Below are positions 33,495-42,016 of a DNA stretch of 64,000 nt, piece after piece. The stretch is from Ramlibacter monticola. Lineage in GTDB: Bacteria > Pseudomonadota > Gammaproteobacteria > Burkholderiales > Burkholderiaceae_C. The position numbers and the translations under genes were made by a program. Under the pieces are notes generated by a model, which did not search any database, was not told the origin of the DNA, and saw only the letters and a list, made by a program, of their open reading frames with translations. The stretch is from positions 124,001-188,000 of the forward strand of contig NZ_JAEQNE010000004.1 of the NCBI RefSeq assembly GCF_016722785.1, given 5' to 3'. Position 1 is the first letter of the stretch, and each line of letters opens with the position of its first letter.

Positions 33495-33526
33495 GGAACG
33501 CTCCTCCGTGCAGGAGTGCATCGTGC

Positions 33527-33543
33527 CTTAACGCGCTCTTAAC
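33527..33543. promoter_or_regulatory. PmrA/QseB-type direct-repeat operator
   Basis: CTTAAC-GCGCT-CTTAAC is a direct repeat with 11-bp period, matching the CTTAA-N5-CTTAA sites bound by PmrA/QseB-type OmpR regulators. It sits just upstream of the response-regulator start and between it and a possible divergent RNA gene. The cognate binder is inferred to be the neighbouring regulator. Confidence 0.6.
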
Positions 33544-33554
33544 ACCAAGACCCC

Positions 33555-33727
33555 TAGAGTGGAACCCAAGCGGTTGCTCGCCGGCCGCGCCGGAAAAGGA
33601 GTGACTGCAACCCCGATTCGACAGGACATGGGATCGAACCGCATCTCTCCTCTGGGTTCCTGGTCAGGCTCCTGGAGATGCAGTTCCCGTGCTTGAAGCC
33701 CGCCGCCATACGGGCTTTTCTTTTTCC
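33555..33727 (+). ncRNA. candidate structured small RNA ending in a terminator
   Basis: No credible ORF lies here, but the plus strand folds well. GGAACCCA (33561-33568) pairs perfectly with TGGGTTCC (33653-33660). Inside this, GGTTGC (33572) pairs with GCAACC (33607) and TTCGA (33617) with TCGAA (33634). GCATCTC (33641) pairs with GAGATGC (33675) and its loop contains the right arm of the first helix, so the two form a pseudoknot or are alternatives. The terminator AAGCCCG...CGGGCTT-TTCTTTTT (33696-33727) ends the unit. I match it to no known RNA family. It could be a regulatory leader instead, but the next gene starts 380 bp on. Confidence 0.45.
33696..33727 (+). terminator. rho-independent terminator of the candidate RNA
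   Basis: AAGCCCG and CGGGCTT arms with an 8-nt loop, followed by TTCTTTTT. No gene ends upstream on this strand within 2 kb, so it must terminate an RNA or a leader. Confidence 0.8.
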
Positions 33728-34017
33728 TTCTCCTGACCGCGGCTCGCAACGTGCTCGCGCCGTGCGGACGCATCAAACTTCCCCTATAGCGTTATCTCGG
33801 CGATTCCACGCGGGAAGACCTCCATCTTTTGCTTCCACCGTAAGTGGGTATTCGAGGGTGTGGTTTTTCCCCGGCGACGGGCAAATTTCCCCTGCACGCC
33901 CCATGCAGAGGCGGGAGGATGGTCGCCCTAACCCATCCGTGGCGACTCTTTGTCCCAAGCCAGAATGGAAGCTTTTTGTGACCATGGTGACAGTCTTGGA
34001 GCGGCTTAAGTTAGTGC
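33728..34017. other. intergenic stretch without recognised gene
   Basis: Between the RNA terminator and the sigma-54-like motif I see no ORF with coding character. There is a near-palindrome GTGACCATGGTGAC at about 33978-33991 of unknown meaning. Base composition is lower in GC than the flanking genes, as expected for regulatory DNA. Confidence 0.5.
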
Positions 34018-34033
34018 TGGCTTGAAATATGCA
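34018..34033 (+). promoter_or_regulatory. sigma-54-like promoter upstream of the Ig-like protein gene
   Basis: TGGCTTGAAATATGCA keeps the GG-N10-GC spacing and matches TGGCACG-N4-TTGCW at 9 of 12 positions. It lies 75 bp before the ATG at 34108. A single motif of this length can occur by chance. Confidence 0.35.
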
Positions 34034-34107
34034 AATGGTGGTAAGTCGTGTGGCGAAACGCCGTGCGGCGAGACCAGAAGTTTCATCTTCACCGAGGAGT
34101 CTCCACC

Positions 34108-36708
34108 ATGAAGCAAAGGCGTCACCTGATCGCCGCTGCGGCCCTGTTGGCCACCATCACTGCACCCCTTCACGCTGCCCTCGAACGTGTCGGCCCCGTC
34201 AACAACGCCCCCACCGTCGGTGGCTTTGCCTCCTGGTACCAGGACAGGACGGGCATCACCTTCGAGTTCTGCGATCCGCAGACGCAGGCCGAACTCGATG
34301 GCGGATGGTGCGTGCTGCTGCCCGGCGACGCGGTCATCCCGGAGGCGTTCCCGGGCAACTTCTTCGACGAGCACTTCTATTACGTGGCCGACAACACGAT
34401 GGTCGATGCCGGCAACGGCTTCCGGGCCCGCCTGCGCGTGGCGGTGGAAGCGGCGTTCGCCAACGGGCCCGCGATCCCGGGTGACCAGATCACCTTCGGG
34501 CGCCTGCGCGTCCAGACCTCGAACCTGCCGTTCGACGGCCACTACCGCGTGGTCACGCCCTTCTCGGACACCACCTACGAAAACCAGGTCGCCGGCGACC
34601 GCATCTTCGAGACGCTGGACGTCGGGGCCGGCTGCCAGGGCAATTTCGAGTGCGCGCTGGCCGCCAACCTCGGCCCCTACCTGCTGCCTTCCGCGCAGGC
34701 CGGCGGCGCCGAAGTGCCGGCCATGCCCGACCTGAAATTCGCGCCCGCGGGCACGGACCCCTTCTTCGACCTCGCGGTGGCCCAGGGCGCCGCGCCCACC
34801 GTCGACCCGGGGACGGGCAAGAAATACCTCGCCGACCCGGGGCGTGTCGGCGCGGTCACCGGCAGCCCGCTGCCGGACTTCATCGCCCGCAACACGGACG
34901 GCACGACGAGCGTGCGCAACCACAATACCTTCCGCGTGGAGGTGAGCACCCTGGACACGAACCAGGTGTTCTACACGCTCGATGGCGAGACCAACTTCAG
35001 CCTGGGCGGGCGCCTGAAGGATGGCTCGCTCGAAGGCAACGTGGGCGCCGGACGCGCCGTCTACAAGGCCGATTCCAACGGCGCGGTCACCGCGCTGGAT
35101 GTCTTCACCACCGCGTCGGCGACCGTCCAGGCCCGCGTCCCCACCCAGCCGCAGAGCCCGCCGGTGAAGCCGATCCTGGCGTTCTACGACCAGCCCTGCG
35201 GCGGCGCGATCACCGTCGACCCCGTGAGCGGCGCCGTCACGATCAACGACGGCCCGTTCACGGCCCCGGCCGTTCCCGCGCACGACATGCTCGTGACCGG
35301 CAACGACTACTGGGGCCAGAGCCAGCCGGGCGGGCAGCCGCCCAGCCACGTCTGCATCGTGGACACCACCGCCAAGAACGCGGCCGGCCAGGTCCAGCCC
35401 GTCTACTACCTGCGCAGGCTGACGGACGAAGTCACCGTGGCCACGGCCGCCTTCAATGGGGTGAACAACGGGACCCTGAGCGTCACCGCGGCTTCCAGCG
35501 ACCCGACCGCGGCCCTCTCGCTGGCCGGCTACGGCCCGGCGACGGGCACGCCCGGCACGTCCGCCGGCGTCGGGGCGGGCACCGGGCTGGATCTGGCCGG
35601 CAACGCCGCGACGGTCACGGGCCTGCAGGCCCCGCCGAGCGTCGTGCAGGTCGTCTCGACCAAGGGCGGCACGGGGCGGCGCGACACCGACACCGGCGCG
35701 GGCACGACGGTGCTGCTGGGCGTGCCCACGGCCAGCGCCGATTCCATCACGCTGAACGAGGACTGCACGGCCACCGCGGCCGGCGCCTGCCCCGCGGGCC
35801 AGGGGGTGACCGTGGACCTGCTGGCCAACGACACGATCCTGCTGAATGGCCAGGTCACGACGCTGCGCAACGTGGTGACGAACAACCTGGCCAGCGTGGT
35901 CGTGACGGCGCAGCCGGCCCGCCTGGGTACGGCCACGGTCAGCCCCACGGGGATCCTGAGCTACACGCCGAACGCGAACGCCAACGGCACCGACAGCATC
36001 GCCTACACGGTGAGCGTCAACGGCAAGGTTTCGAACCAGTCGCAGGTCTCGATCACGGTCACGCCGGTGAACGATGCGCCCGTCGCCGGCAACGTGATCG
36101 TGGGCGCCGTGGCGAGCAAGTTGAACCTGGCGAACCTGATCGCCAACGCCACCGACCCCGACGGCAACCTCGACGTGCGGGACGCGGTGATCGTCACCTG
36201 GCCTCCGCAGCTCGGCTCGCGCCCGACGCCCCTCAATGGCGTCATCGGCTACACGCCGGTGGCCACGGGCGGCTTCTCCTTCACCTTCCAGGTGAAGGAC
36301 GCGGCCGGCGCGCTCTCGGCCAACACGGCGACGGGCATCGTGACGGTGGCGGCGAACGAGGTCATCACCTTCGGCAAGCACCAGTTCGTGCAGAACAAGA
36401 ACCGGTGGACCGTCGACGGCACCGACAACGTGATCCAGGGCCAGACCATCACGGTCGTCTACGAGAACGGCCTGCTGGTCGGCGCGTCCGCGCCGTGCAA
36501 CGGCACCGCGACGAATCCGAACTGCGTGATCGGCACTTCGCCGGTGGACGGCCTGGGCGCCTGGGGGCTCGACAAGGTCGGCGTGGCCGGCAACCTCAAC
36601 CCGAAGGCCGGCGCCACCGTCTGGCAGGTCCCGCCGACGCACATCCGCGCCTTCTCGACGCTGCCCTCGCTGGGCGGCACGGTCGCCATCGACATCGTGT
36701 TCAAGTGA
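34108..36708 (+). CDS. secreted Ig-like/cadherin-like repeat protein
   Basis: An 866-residue exported protein. The signal peptide is MKQRRHLIAAAALLATITAPLHAA. The first ~480 residues are a non-repetitive beta-rich domain containing several cysteines (FEFCDPQTQAELDGGWC, GCQGNFEC). From about 545 come Ig/cadherin-like tandem units: ASADSITLNEDC...VTVDLLANDTILLNG, GILSYTPNANANGTDSIAYTV, TPVNDAPVAGNV and GVIGYTPVATGGFSFTFQV. No C-terminal sorting motif or second transmembrane segment is seen, so secretion rather than anchoring is likely. The SD GAGGAG fixes the start. It is divergent from a two-component system and may be part of its output; that is inference. Confidence 0.8.
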   Translation: MKQRRHLIAAAALLATITAPLHAALERVGPVNNAPTVGGFASWYQDRTGITFEFCDPQTQAELDGGWCVLLPGDAVIPEAFPGNFFDEHFYYVADNTMVDAGNGFRARLRVAVEAAFANGPAIPGDQITFGRLRVQTSNLPFDGHYRVVTPFSDTTYENQVAGDRIFETLDVGAGCQGNFECALAANLGPYLLPSAQAGGAEVPAMPDLKFAPAGTDPFFDLAVAQGAAPTVDPGTGKKYLADPGRVGAVTGSPLPDFIARNTDGTTSVRNHNTFRVEVSTLDTNQVFYTLDGETNFSLGGRLKDGSLEGNVGAGRAVYKADSNGAVTALDVFTTASATVQARVPTQPQSPPVKPILAFYDQPCGGAITVDPVSGAVTINDGPFTAPAVPAHDMLVTGNDYWGQSQPGGQPPSHVCIVDTTAKNAAGQVQPVYYLRRLTDEVTVATAAFNGVNNGTLSVTAASSDPTAALSLAGYGPATGTPGTSAGVGAGTGLDLAGNAATVTGLQAPPSVVQVVSTKGGTGRRDTDTGAGTTVLLGVPTASADSITLNEDCTATAAGACPAGQGVTVDLLANDTILLNGQVTTLRNVVTNNLASVVVTAQPARLGTATVSPTGILSYTPNANANGTDSIAYTVSVNGKVSNQSQVSITVTPVNDAPVAGNVIVGAVASKLNLANLIANATDPDGNLDVRDAVIVTWPPQLGSRPTPLNGVIGYTPVATGGFSFTFQVKDAAGALSANTATGIVTVAANEVITFGKHQFVQNKNRWTVDGTDNVIQGQTITVVYENGLLVGASAPCNGTATNPNCVIGTSPVDGLGAWGLDKVGVAGNLNPKAGATVWQVPPTHIRAFSTLPSLGGTVAIDIVFK

Positions 36709-36763
36709 GCTGACGCGGCGACGCGGCGCGGGGGAAGGGGTGCGCTTCCTCCGCGCGCGTCAG

Positions 36764-37552
36764 CTAGCGCGCTTCGAGAATCGCGCGGGCGACCTCGGCG
36801 AAGCCCGCGCCGCGCTCGCCCTCGGTGACGTACGCGGGCTTGAAGGCCAGCTCCGCCTCGAAGCGGCGGATGTTCGCCACCCCCACGCTGTGCGGGAAGT
36901 GCTCGAACATCAGGACGTCGTTGGTCGAGTCGCCCACGTACACCCAGCGGTGCGCTTCCGCATCCAGCTCGCGCCCCAGCAGTTCCCGCACGGCCCAGCG
37001 CGCGCCGGAGAGCTTGTGGTGGCTGCCGTACCAGCCGTTGACGTGGATCGAGCTCACCGTGGCGTTCATGCCTTCGGCGCGCATGATCCGCACCACCTCG
37101 GCGATCCGCTCCGGCGGAAGCTGCATGAACTCGCTGTGGTCGATCGCGATGTCGGTTTCGCGGCCTCCGCTGTCGCGCGACACGGTCGCGCCGGGGACCT
37201 CCCGCACGATGCGCTGCGCCACCTGCTGCATGCGGGCGTGGTTGGCGCGCCGCACCACCTCGTCCTGCACGTAGCGCTTGTGCAGGCGGCCGTCGCCGCC
37301 GCGCGTCAGCGCCACCGACCCGTTCTCCGCCACGATGCCGGCCAGGGGCCACCCCAGCGCGAAAGGCTCGCTCCAGCCCACCGGCCGGCCGGTGATGGCG
37401 ATCACGTGCACGCCCGCGGCCGCCAGCGCGTACAGGGCCTCCAGCGCGTCCGCCGTGATCGCGCCGTCGGTGGTCAGGGTGTCGTCGATGTCGGTGAGCA
37501 GCCCGAGGATGCCGCGGCGCGCGGCCGCCGGCCACGCGCGCAGGGGCTGCAT
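36764..37552 (-). CDS. HAD family (Cof/sugar-phosphatase-like) hydrolase
   Basis: A 262-residue HAD-IIB phosphatase. Motif I is LLTDIDDTLTTDG (nucleophile and acid Asp), motif II ITGRPVG, and the C-terminal motif III/IV region is HKLSGARWAV with VYVGDSTNDVLMFEHF. The cap domain lies between. It resembles mannosyl-3-phosphoglycerate or sucrose phosphatases, but the substrate is not defined. I use the ATG at 37552; a TTG at 37570 overlapping the upstream stop is possible. It follows the S41 peptidase gene on the same strand. Confidence 0.87.
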   Translation of the reverse strand: MQPLRAWPAAARRGILGLLTDIDDTLTTDGAITADALEALYALAAAGVHVIAITGRPVGWSEPFALGWPLAGIVAENGSVALTRGGDGRLHKRYVQDEVVRRANHARMQQVAQRIVREVPGATVSRDSGGRETDIAIDHSEFMQLPPERIAEVVRIMRAEGMNATVSSIHVNGWYGSHHKLSGARWAVRELLGRELDAEAHRWVYVGDSTNDVLMFEHFPHSVGVANIRRFEAELAFKPAYVTEGERGAGFAEVARAILEAR

Positions 37553-37566
37553 GCAAGCGCGTGGCG

Positions 37567-38850
37567 TCAACGCGGCGCCCGCGGCAGCAGCAGGCGCCCG
37601 GCCCAGGAAGGCCGCGTCGGCTGCGCGCTGCCGGCCACGATGGGCCGTGCGCTGCTCTGCACGCCCGTGGCGGTGCCGGCCGGGCAGGCGCCAGTGTCCA
37701 TGAAGGCCAGCGCGCCCTGGAGCAGCGGGTCGCCGCTGTCGCCGGCGGCGACGGTCACGTCGTCGCGCACCTGGCAGGTCGCTTCGATGCCCGTGGTGTA
37801 GTCGCCGAAGCCCTTGGCGTTGGTGCCCTTGAACTCGATCGGAAAGTAGGCGAGGCCGCAGTTGTTCTTCTGGCGGAAGCCATAGGGCTTGCCGCAGGTC
37901 GTATCGCCGACTCGGATCACCTGCACGTCGATCCCGCGCAGGCTGTTGATGATGGACTCGCTGGCCGAGCAGGTGCTGCCCGAGGTCAGGATGAAGACGC
38001 GCGGCAGGTTCAGCTGCGGCAGCGGCGTGCCGACCGGGTTCTGGGTCTCCGCTGTCTGCAGCCGGCTGGAGAACACCAGGGTGCTGTCGGCGCTTTCCTG
38101 GGCGCGCTTGTCGTTGTACTGCAGCCGCTCGAACACCTTGCCCTCGGCGGAGGGGCCGGTGACCATCGACGCGGCGGTCTGCGCGATGTACAGGAAGCCG
38201 CCCGAGTTGAAGCGCAGGTCCAGCACCAGGTCCTGCACGTCGCCCGCCCGGACCTGGCGGAAGGCGGCGATCAGGTCGTCCTGGGCGCCGAAGTCATGGT
38301 CGTTGAACTGGATGTAGCCGGCGCGACGCCCGCCCGGGCTGGTCACCACCTTGACCACCGGCACGAAGTCGGTGTGATTGGCGCGCACGTCGGGGGCCAG
38401 CGACAGCGACGCGTCGGCAGCGGACCGCACGTCGAGCACCTGCGAGGCCGGCAGCACGGCGCTGAAGCGGTCCTTGGGCTGGCCGTTGAGGTCCGGCGTG
38501 CGGACCCGCAGCGCGTCGAAGTACGCGGCGACGGCCGCCCGCACGGTGGGCCCGGTGAACCGGTCGGGGTCCACGTCGACGATCTCGTTGTACCAGAGGT
38601 AGACCTCGTCGAGGTAGGCGCGCGTGAACTTCTTCTGCCGCTCGAGCGTGCAGCTCGCCGGCACGCCCGGGATCTCCTCGTACTGCACCGAGGCTCCGAG
38701 CGGCGTGGTCGACGGGATGCCGGTGCCGGGGCCGGGCGCCGGCCCCGGGTCCGCGGCACTGCCGCCGCCGCCTCCGCCGCCGCAGGCGGCAAGCACCAGC
38801 GCGCACGCGGCAACCGCGGCGAGCGAACGGAACGGGAGCAGCTTTTTCAT
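37567..38850 (-). CDS. S41 family peptidase lipoprotein
   Basis: A 427-residue putative lipoprotein protease of the tail-specific/C-terminal processing group. The lipobox is LAAC (ALVLAACGGGG), followed by a Gly/Pro linker. The catalytic region has LDLRFNSGGFLYIAQ, the nucleophile Ser in FILTSGSTCSASESIINSL and the general-base Lys in GDTTCGKPYGF. The N-terminal helical part (KKFTRAYLDEVYLWYNEI) is typical of lipoprotein S41 enzymes; a clear PDZ domain is not obvious. It should act in the periplasm at a membrane. Overlap with the HAD gene suggests cotranscription. Confidence 0.88.
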   Translation of the reverse strand: MKKLLPFRSLAAVAACALVLAACGGGGGGGSAADPGPAPGPGTGIPSTTPLGASVQYEEIPGVPASCTLERQKKFTRAYLDEVYLWYNEIVDVDPDRFTGPTVRAAVAAYFDALRVRTPDLNGQPKDRFSAVLPASQVLDVRSAADASLSLAPDVRANHTDFVPVVKVVTSPGGRRAGYIQFNDHDFGAQDDLIAAFRQVRAGDVQDLVLDLRFNSGGFLYIAQTAASMVTGPSAEGKVFERLQYNDKRAQESADSTLVFSSRLQTAETQNPVGTPLPQLNLPRVFILTSGSTCSASESIINSLRGIDVQVIRVGDTTCGKPYGFRQKNNCGLAYFPIEFKGTNAKGFGDYTTGIEATCQVRDDVTVAAGDSGDPLLQGALAFMDTGACPAGTATGVQSSARPIVAGSAQPTRPSWAGRLLLPRAPR

Positions 38851-38918
38851 GGTGTGTGTGCGGATCGCGTTCGACGGACGATTATTGCCACGGCCCGGCC
38901 GTAAATTGTTGCGCCGCC

Positions 38919-40559
38919 TCAGTCCGCCTTCTGTAAAGCCAACCCCGCGTGCTCCCGCAGGAGGTGGAAATGGATCTTCGGGAAGCGCTCCTGCGCCAGC
39001 CGGACGTCATAGGGCGAGGTGCACAGGAAGGCCAGGGCATCGGCCGCGTCCAGCGCGAGCCGCTGCGGGTAAGCATCGGTAAAAGCCTTGAGCTCGGCGG
39101 GCGTGTCCGCGGTGATCCAGCGCGCGCCCGTGTACGGGCAGCCTTCCAGCCGCACGTCGCAGTCGTATTCGGTCGCGAGCCGGTGCTGCACGACCTCGAA
39201 CTGCAGCTGGCCGACGGCGCCCAGCAGCATCGGCCCGCCGATCTGCGGCCGGAACACCTGGATCGCGCCTTCCTCCCCGAGCTGCGCCAGCCCCTGCTGC
39301 AGCTGCTTGGTGCGCAGGGGGTTCTTCAGCACCACGACCTGGAACAGTTCCGGTGCGAAGAAGGGCAGGCCGGTGTACTGCAGGTTCACCGAGCCGTCGG
39401 TGATGGTGTCGCCCAGCTGCACGCCGCCGTGGGTCGTGAAGCCGATGATGTCGCCCGCATAGGCTTCGTCGACCGCCTCGCGCCGCTGCGAGAGGAAGGT
39501 GACCACCGAGGTCGGCCGCAGCTCCTTGGCGGTGCGCTGCACCTTCAGCTTCATGCCGGGCGTGTACTTGCCCGAGGCCATGCGCACGAAGGCGATGCGG
39601 TCGCGGTGCGAGGGGTCCATGTTGGCCTGCACCTTGAACACCACACCGGAGAAGGCGGCGTCGTCCGGCGCCACGATGCGTTCCACCGGCTGCCGGTTGA
39701 CGACCGCGTTGCTGGTGCGCGGTTGCGGCGCGGGAGCCAGGTCCACCAGCGCGTCCAGCACTTCCATCACGCCGAAGTTGTTGACGGCGGAGCCGAAGAA
39801 CACCGGCGTCTGCTTCGCGGCCAGGAAGGCCGCGTGGTCCCACTCGGGCGAGGCGCCCGCGGCCAGCTCCATGCTCTCGGCGGCCTGGTCGTATTCGGCG
39901 CCGAAACGGCGCTGCAACTCGCCGGCGTCGGCCAGCGGGATGGTGTCGAAATCCTGCGGGCGGCGCTCGCTGCCGGACTCGAACACGGTCATGGCCTGCC
40001 TGCGCAGGTTCATGATGCCGCCGAAGGTCTTGCCCTTGCCGACCGGCCAGGTCATGGGCACGCAGGGCATGCCCAGCTCGCGCTCGACCTCGTCGAGGAT
40101 GTCGAGCGGCTCGCGCACCTCGCGGTCCATCTTGTTGACGAAGGTGATGATGGGCGTGTCGCGCTGGCGGCAGACCTCGATCAGGCGCCTGGTCTGGGCT
40201 TCCACGCCGTTGGCCGCGTCGATCACCATCAGGGCCGCGTCCACGGCGGTCAGCACCCGGTAGGTGTCCTCGGAGAAGTCCTTGTGGCCGGGCGTGTCGA
40301 GCAGGTTGACCACGTGGTCGCGGTACAGCATCTGCATCACCGACGAGGCCACCGAGATGCCGCGCTGCTTCTCGATCTCCATCCAGTCGGAGGTCGCGTG
40401 GCGCGAGGCCTTGCGGCCCTTCACCGCACCGGCGATCTGGATCGCGCCGGAGAACAGCAGCAGCTTTTCCGTCAGCGTGGTCTTGCCCGCGTCGGGGTGC
40501 GAAATGATGGCGAAGGTGCGGCGGCGCCGGACTTCGGCGCTGAGGGGCGAGGCGGACAC
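38919..40559 (-). CDS. prfC: peptide chain release factor 3
   Basis: A translational GTPase of 546 residues that recycles release factors 1 and 2. G motifs: FAIISHPDAGKTTLTEKLL (P-loop), RGISVASSVMQM (G2), LLDTPGHKDFSEDTYR (G3), and FVNKMDREVREPLDIL (G4). The C-terminal domains carry YTGLPFFAPELFQVV and LEGCPYTGARWIT. I start at the GTG at 40559, 9 nt after a GGAG, which yields VSASPLSAEVRRRRTF; the ATG at 40649 would add 30 residues absent from the family. Confidence 0.95.
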   Translation of the reverse strand: MSASPLSAEVRRRRTFAIISHPDAGKTTLTEKLLLFSGAIQIAGAVKGRKASRHATSDWMEIEKQRGISVASSVMQMLYRDHVVNLLDTPGHKDFSEDTYRVLTAVDAALMVIDAANGVEAQTRRLIEVCRQRDTPIITFVNKMDREVREPLDILDEVERELGMPCVPMTWPVGKGKTFGGIMNLRRQAMTVFESGSERRPQDFDTIPLADAGELQRRFGAEYDQAAESMELAAGASPEWDHAAFLAAKQTPVFFGSAVNNFGVMEVLDALVDLAPAPQPRTSNAVVNRQPVERIVAPDDAAFSGVVFKVQANMDPSHRDRIAFVRMASGKYTPGMKLKVQRTAKELRPTSVVTFLSQRREAVDEAYAGDIIGFTTHGGVQLGDTITDGSVNLQYTGLPFFAPELFQVVVLKNPLRTKQLQQGLAQLGEEGAIQVFRPQIGGPMLLGAVGQLQFEVVQHRLATEYDCDVRLEGCPYTGARWITADTPAELKAFTDAYPQRLALDAADALAFLCTSPYDVRLAQERFPKIHFHLLREHAGLALQKAD

Positions 40560-40741
40560 AGGGGGAAACTCCGGGACGGCCGGGCAGGGCGGTGGTGCCG
40601 GCCCGGCAAACCCCGTATTTTGCCTGCCCGGCCGATGCCACGCCGGCACGGGGCTGCGTTCGCCCCCCGCATCCCGCCGCCGGTGGCGCCATAAGGTGGC
40701 GTCCGACGCGGCCCGCCGCGGCGCGGGGGTACGGTGGCTGC

Positions 40742-42001
40742 ATGGCCGGGGCCCGCATGGAAACCCCGCTGGAGATCGACGGCCGCGAGCTCGTGATCAC
40801 CAACAGCGGCAAGCTGCTGATCCCCGAGGCGGGAATCAGCAAGCTGGACCTCGTCCAGTACTACCTTGCCGTGGCCGAGGGCGCCTTGCGCGGCGCCGGC
40901 GGCCGGCCCTGCATCCTCGTGCGCTATCCGAACGGCATCCACGGCGAGTTCTTCTTCCAGAAGCGGGCCCCGGCGAAGCGGCCGGACTGGCTGGAGGTGG
41001 CGGAGATCCGTTTCCCGTCCGGCCGCAGTGCCGAGGAGATCGTGCCGCGCCATCCCGCCGACCTGGCCTGGATGGCCAACCTGGCGTGCCTGGAACTGCA
41101 CCCGCATCCCGTCCGCGCCGGCGACCTGGACCACCCCGATGAGCTTCGCGTCGACCTCGATCCGGTGCCCGGCGTCGGCTGGCCGCAGATCCGGGAGGTC
41201 GCGCGCGTGGTGCACGCGGTGCTGACGGACCTGGGGCTGAAGGGCTGGCCCAAGACCTCGGGCTCGCGCGGCATCCACGTGCTGGTGCGCATCCCGCCGG
41301 AGTGGGGCTTCGACGAGGTGCGGCGCGCCGCGCTGGCGCTGGCGCGCGAGGTCGAACGCCGCGCCCCGACCCTCGCCTCGAGCCGGTGGTGGAAGGAGGA
41401 GCGCCGCGGCGTGTTCGTCGACTACAACCAGAACGCCAAGGACCGCACCGTGACCTCGGCGTACTCGGTACGGCCGAAGCCGGATGGCCGCGTGTCCGCG
41501 CCGGTGAGCTGGCAGGAACTGGACGACTGCGATCCGGCCGACTTCACGCTGCGCACCATGCCGCAGCGCCTGCGGAAGATCGGCGATCCGCACGCGGAGA
41601 TCGACCGCTGGCCCTGCTCGCTGGAGCCGCTGCTGGAGCTGTCGCGCCGGCAGGAGGCCGACGGGCAGGGCGACGCCCCCTGGCCGCCGCACTACCGCAA
41701 GGCGGCCGGCGAGCCGCGACGGGCGCCGCCCTCGAGGAAGCCGCTGATCGAGGTCGCGCGGGCGGACCGCGAGACCGAGGCGATCGCGGCGGCGGAGGAC
41801 TGGAAGGCGAAGCACCCGAAGGTGGCGCAGCACCTGGAGCCCGCCGACGTGCTTGTGGACCGCATGCGCGGAAGTTCCTCGCTGTGGTACCGGGTGCGGA
41901 TCAACCTGGAGCACGTGCCGGCGCGCCTGCGGCCCGAGGACGACGGCCCGCCGCAGGACGGCAAGCCCAAGGTGCCGAAGGAGGCCAAGCCCAGGGCCTG
42001 A
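40742..42001 (+). CDS. LigD-type DNA polymerase/primase domain protein
   Basis: A 419-residue stand-alone polymerase of the LigD PolDom (archaeo-eukaryotic primase) family used in non-homologous end joining. Seen: MANLACLELHPHPVR, RVDLDPVPGVGW (catalytic DxD), KTSGSRGIHVLVRIPP, and VFVDYNQNAKDRTVTSAYSVRP holding a further catalytic Asp. No ligase or nuclease domain is fused; an ATP-dependent ligase is encoded convergently 15 bp away. A C-terminal extension of ~80 residues contains LWYRVRINLEHVPARLR. The start could also be the ATG at 40757. No Ku gene is in the window. Confidence 0.88.
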   Translation: MAGARMETPLEIDGRELVITNSGKLLIPEAGISKLDLVQYYLAVAEGALRGAGGRPCILVRYPNGIHGEFFFQKRAPAKRPDWLEVAEIRFPSGRSAEEIVPRHPADLAWMANLACLELHPHPVRAGDLDHPDELRVDLDPVPGVGWPQIREVARVVHAVLTDLGLKGWPKTSGSRGIHVLVRIPPEWGFDEVRRAALALAREVERRAPTLASSRWWKEERRGVFVDYNQNAKDRTVTSAYSVRPKPDGRVSAPVSWQELDDCDPADFTLRTMPQRLRKIGDPHAEIDRWPCSLEPLLELSRRQEADGQGDAPWPPHYRKAAGEPRRAPPSRKPLIEVARADRETEAIAAAEDWKAKHPKVAQHLEPADVLVDRMRGSSSLWYRVRINLEHVPARLRPEDDGPPQDGKPKVPKEAKPRA

Positions 42002-42016
42002 CCTCCACGGCGCCAT

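Noticed and set aside
33605..33685. tRNA-like T-arm (GGTTCGATCCC) on the minus strand
   Set aside because: The T-stem does not pair properly and no acceptor stem or anticodon arm can be drawn.
33678..34025. Plus-strand ORF of 115 codons before the Ig-like gene
   Set aside because: It starts inside the candidate RNA, crosses the terminator, has no SD and no recognisable domain.
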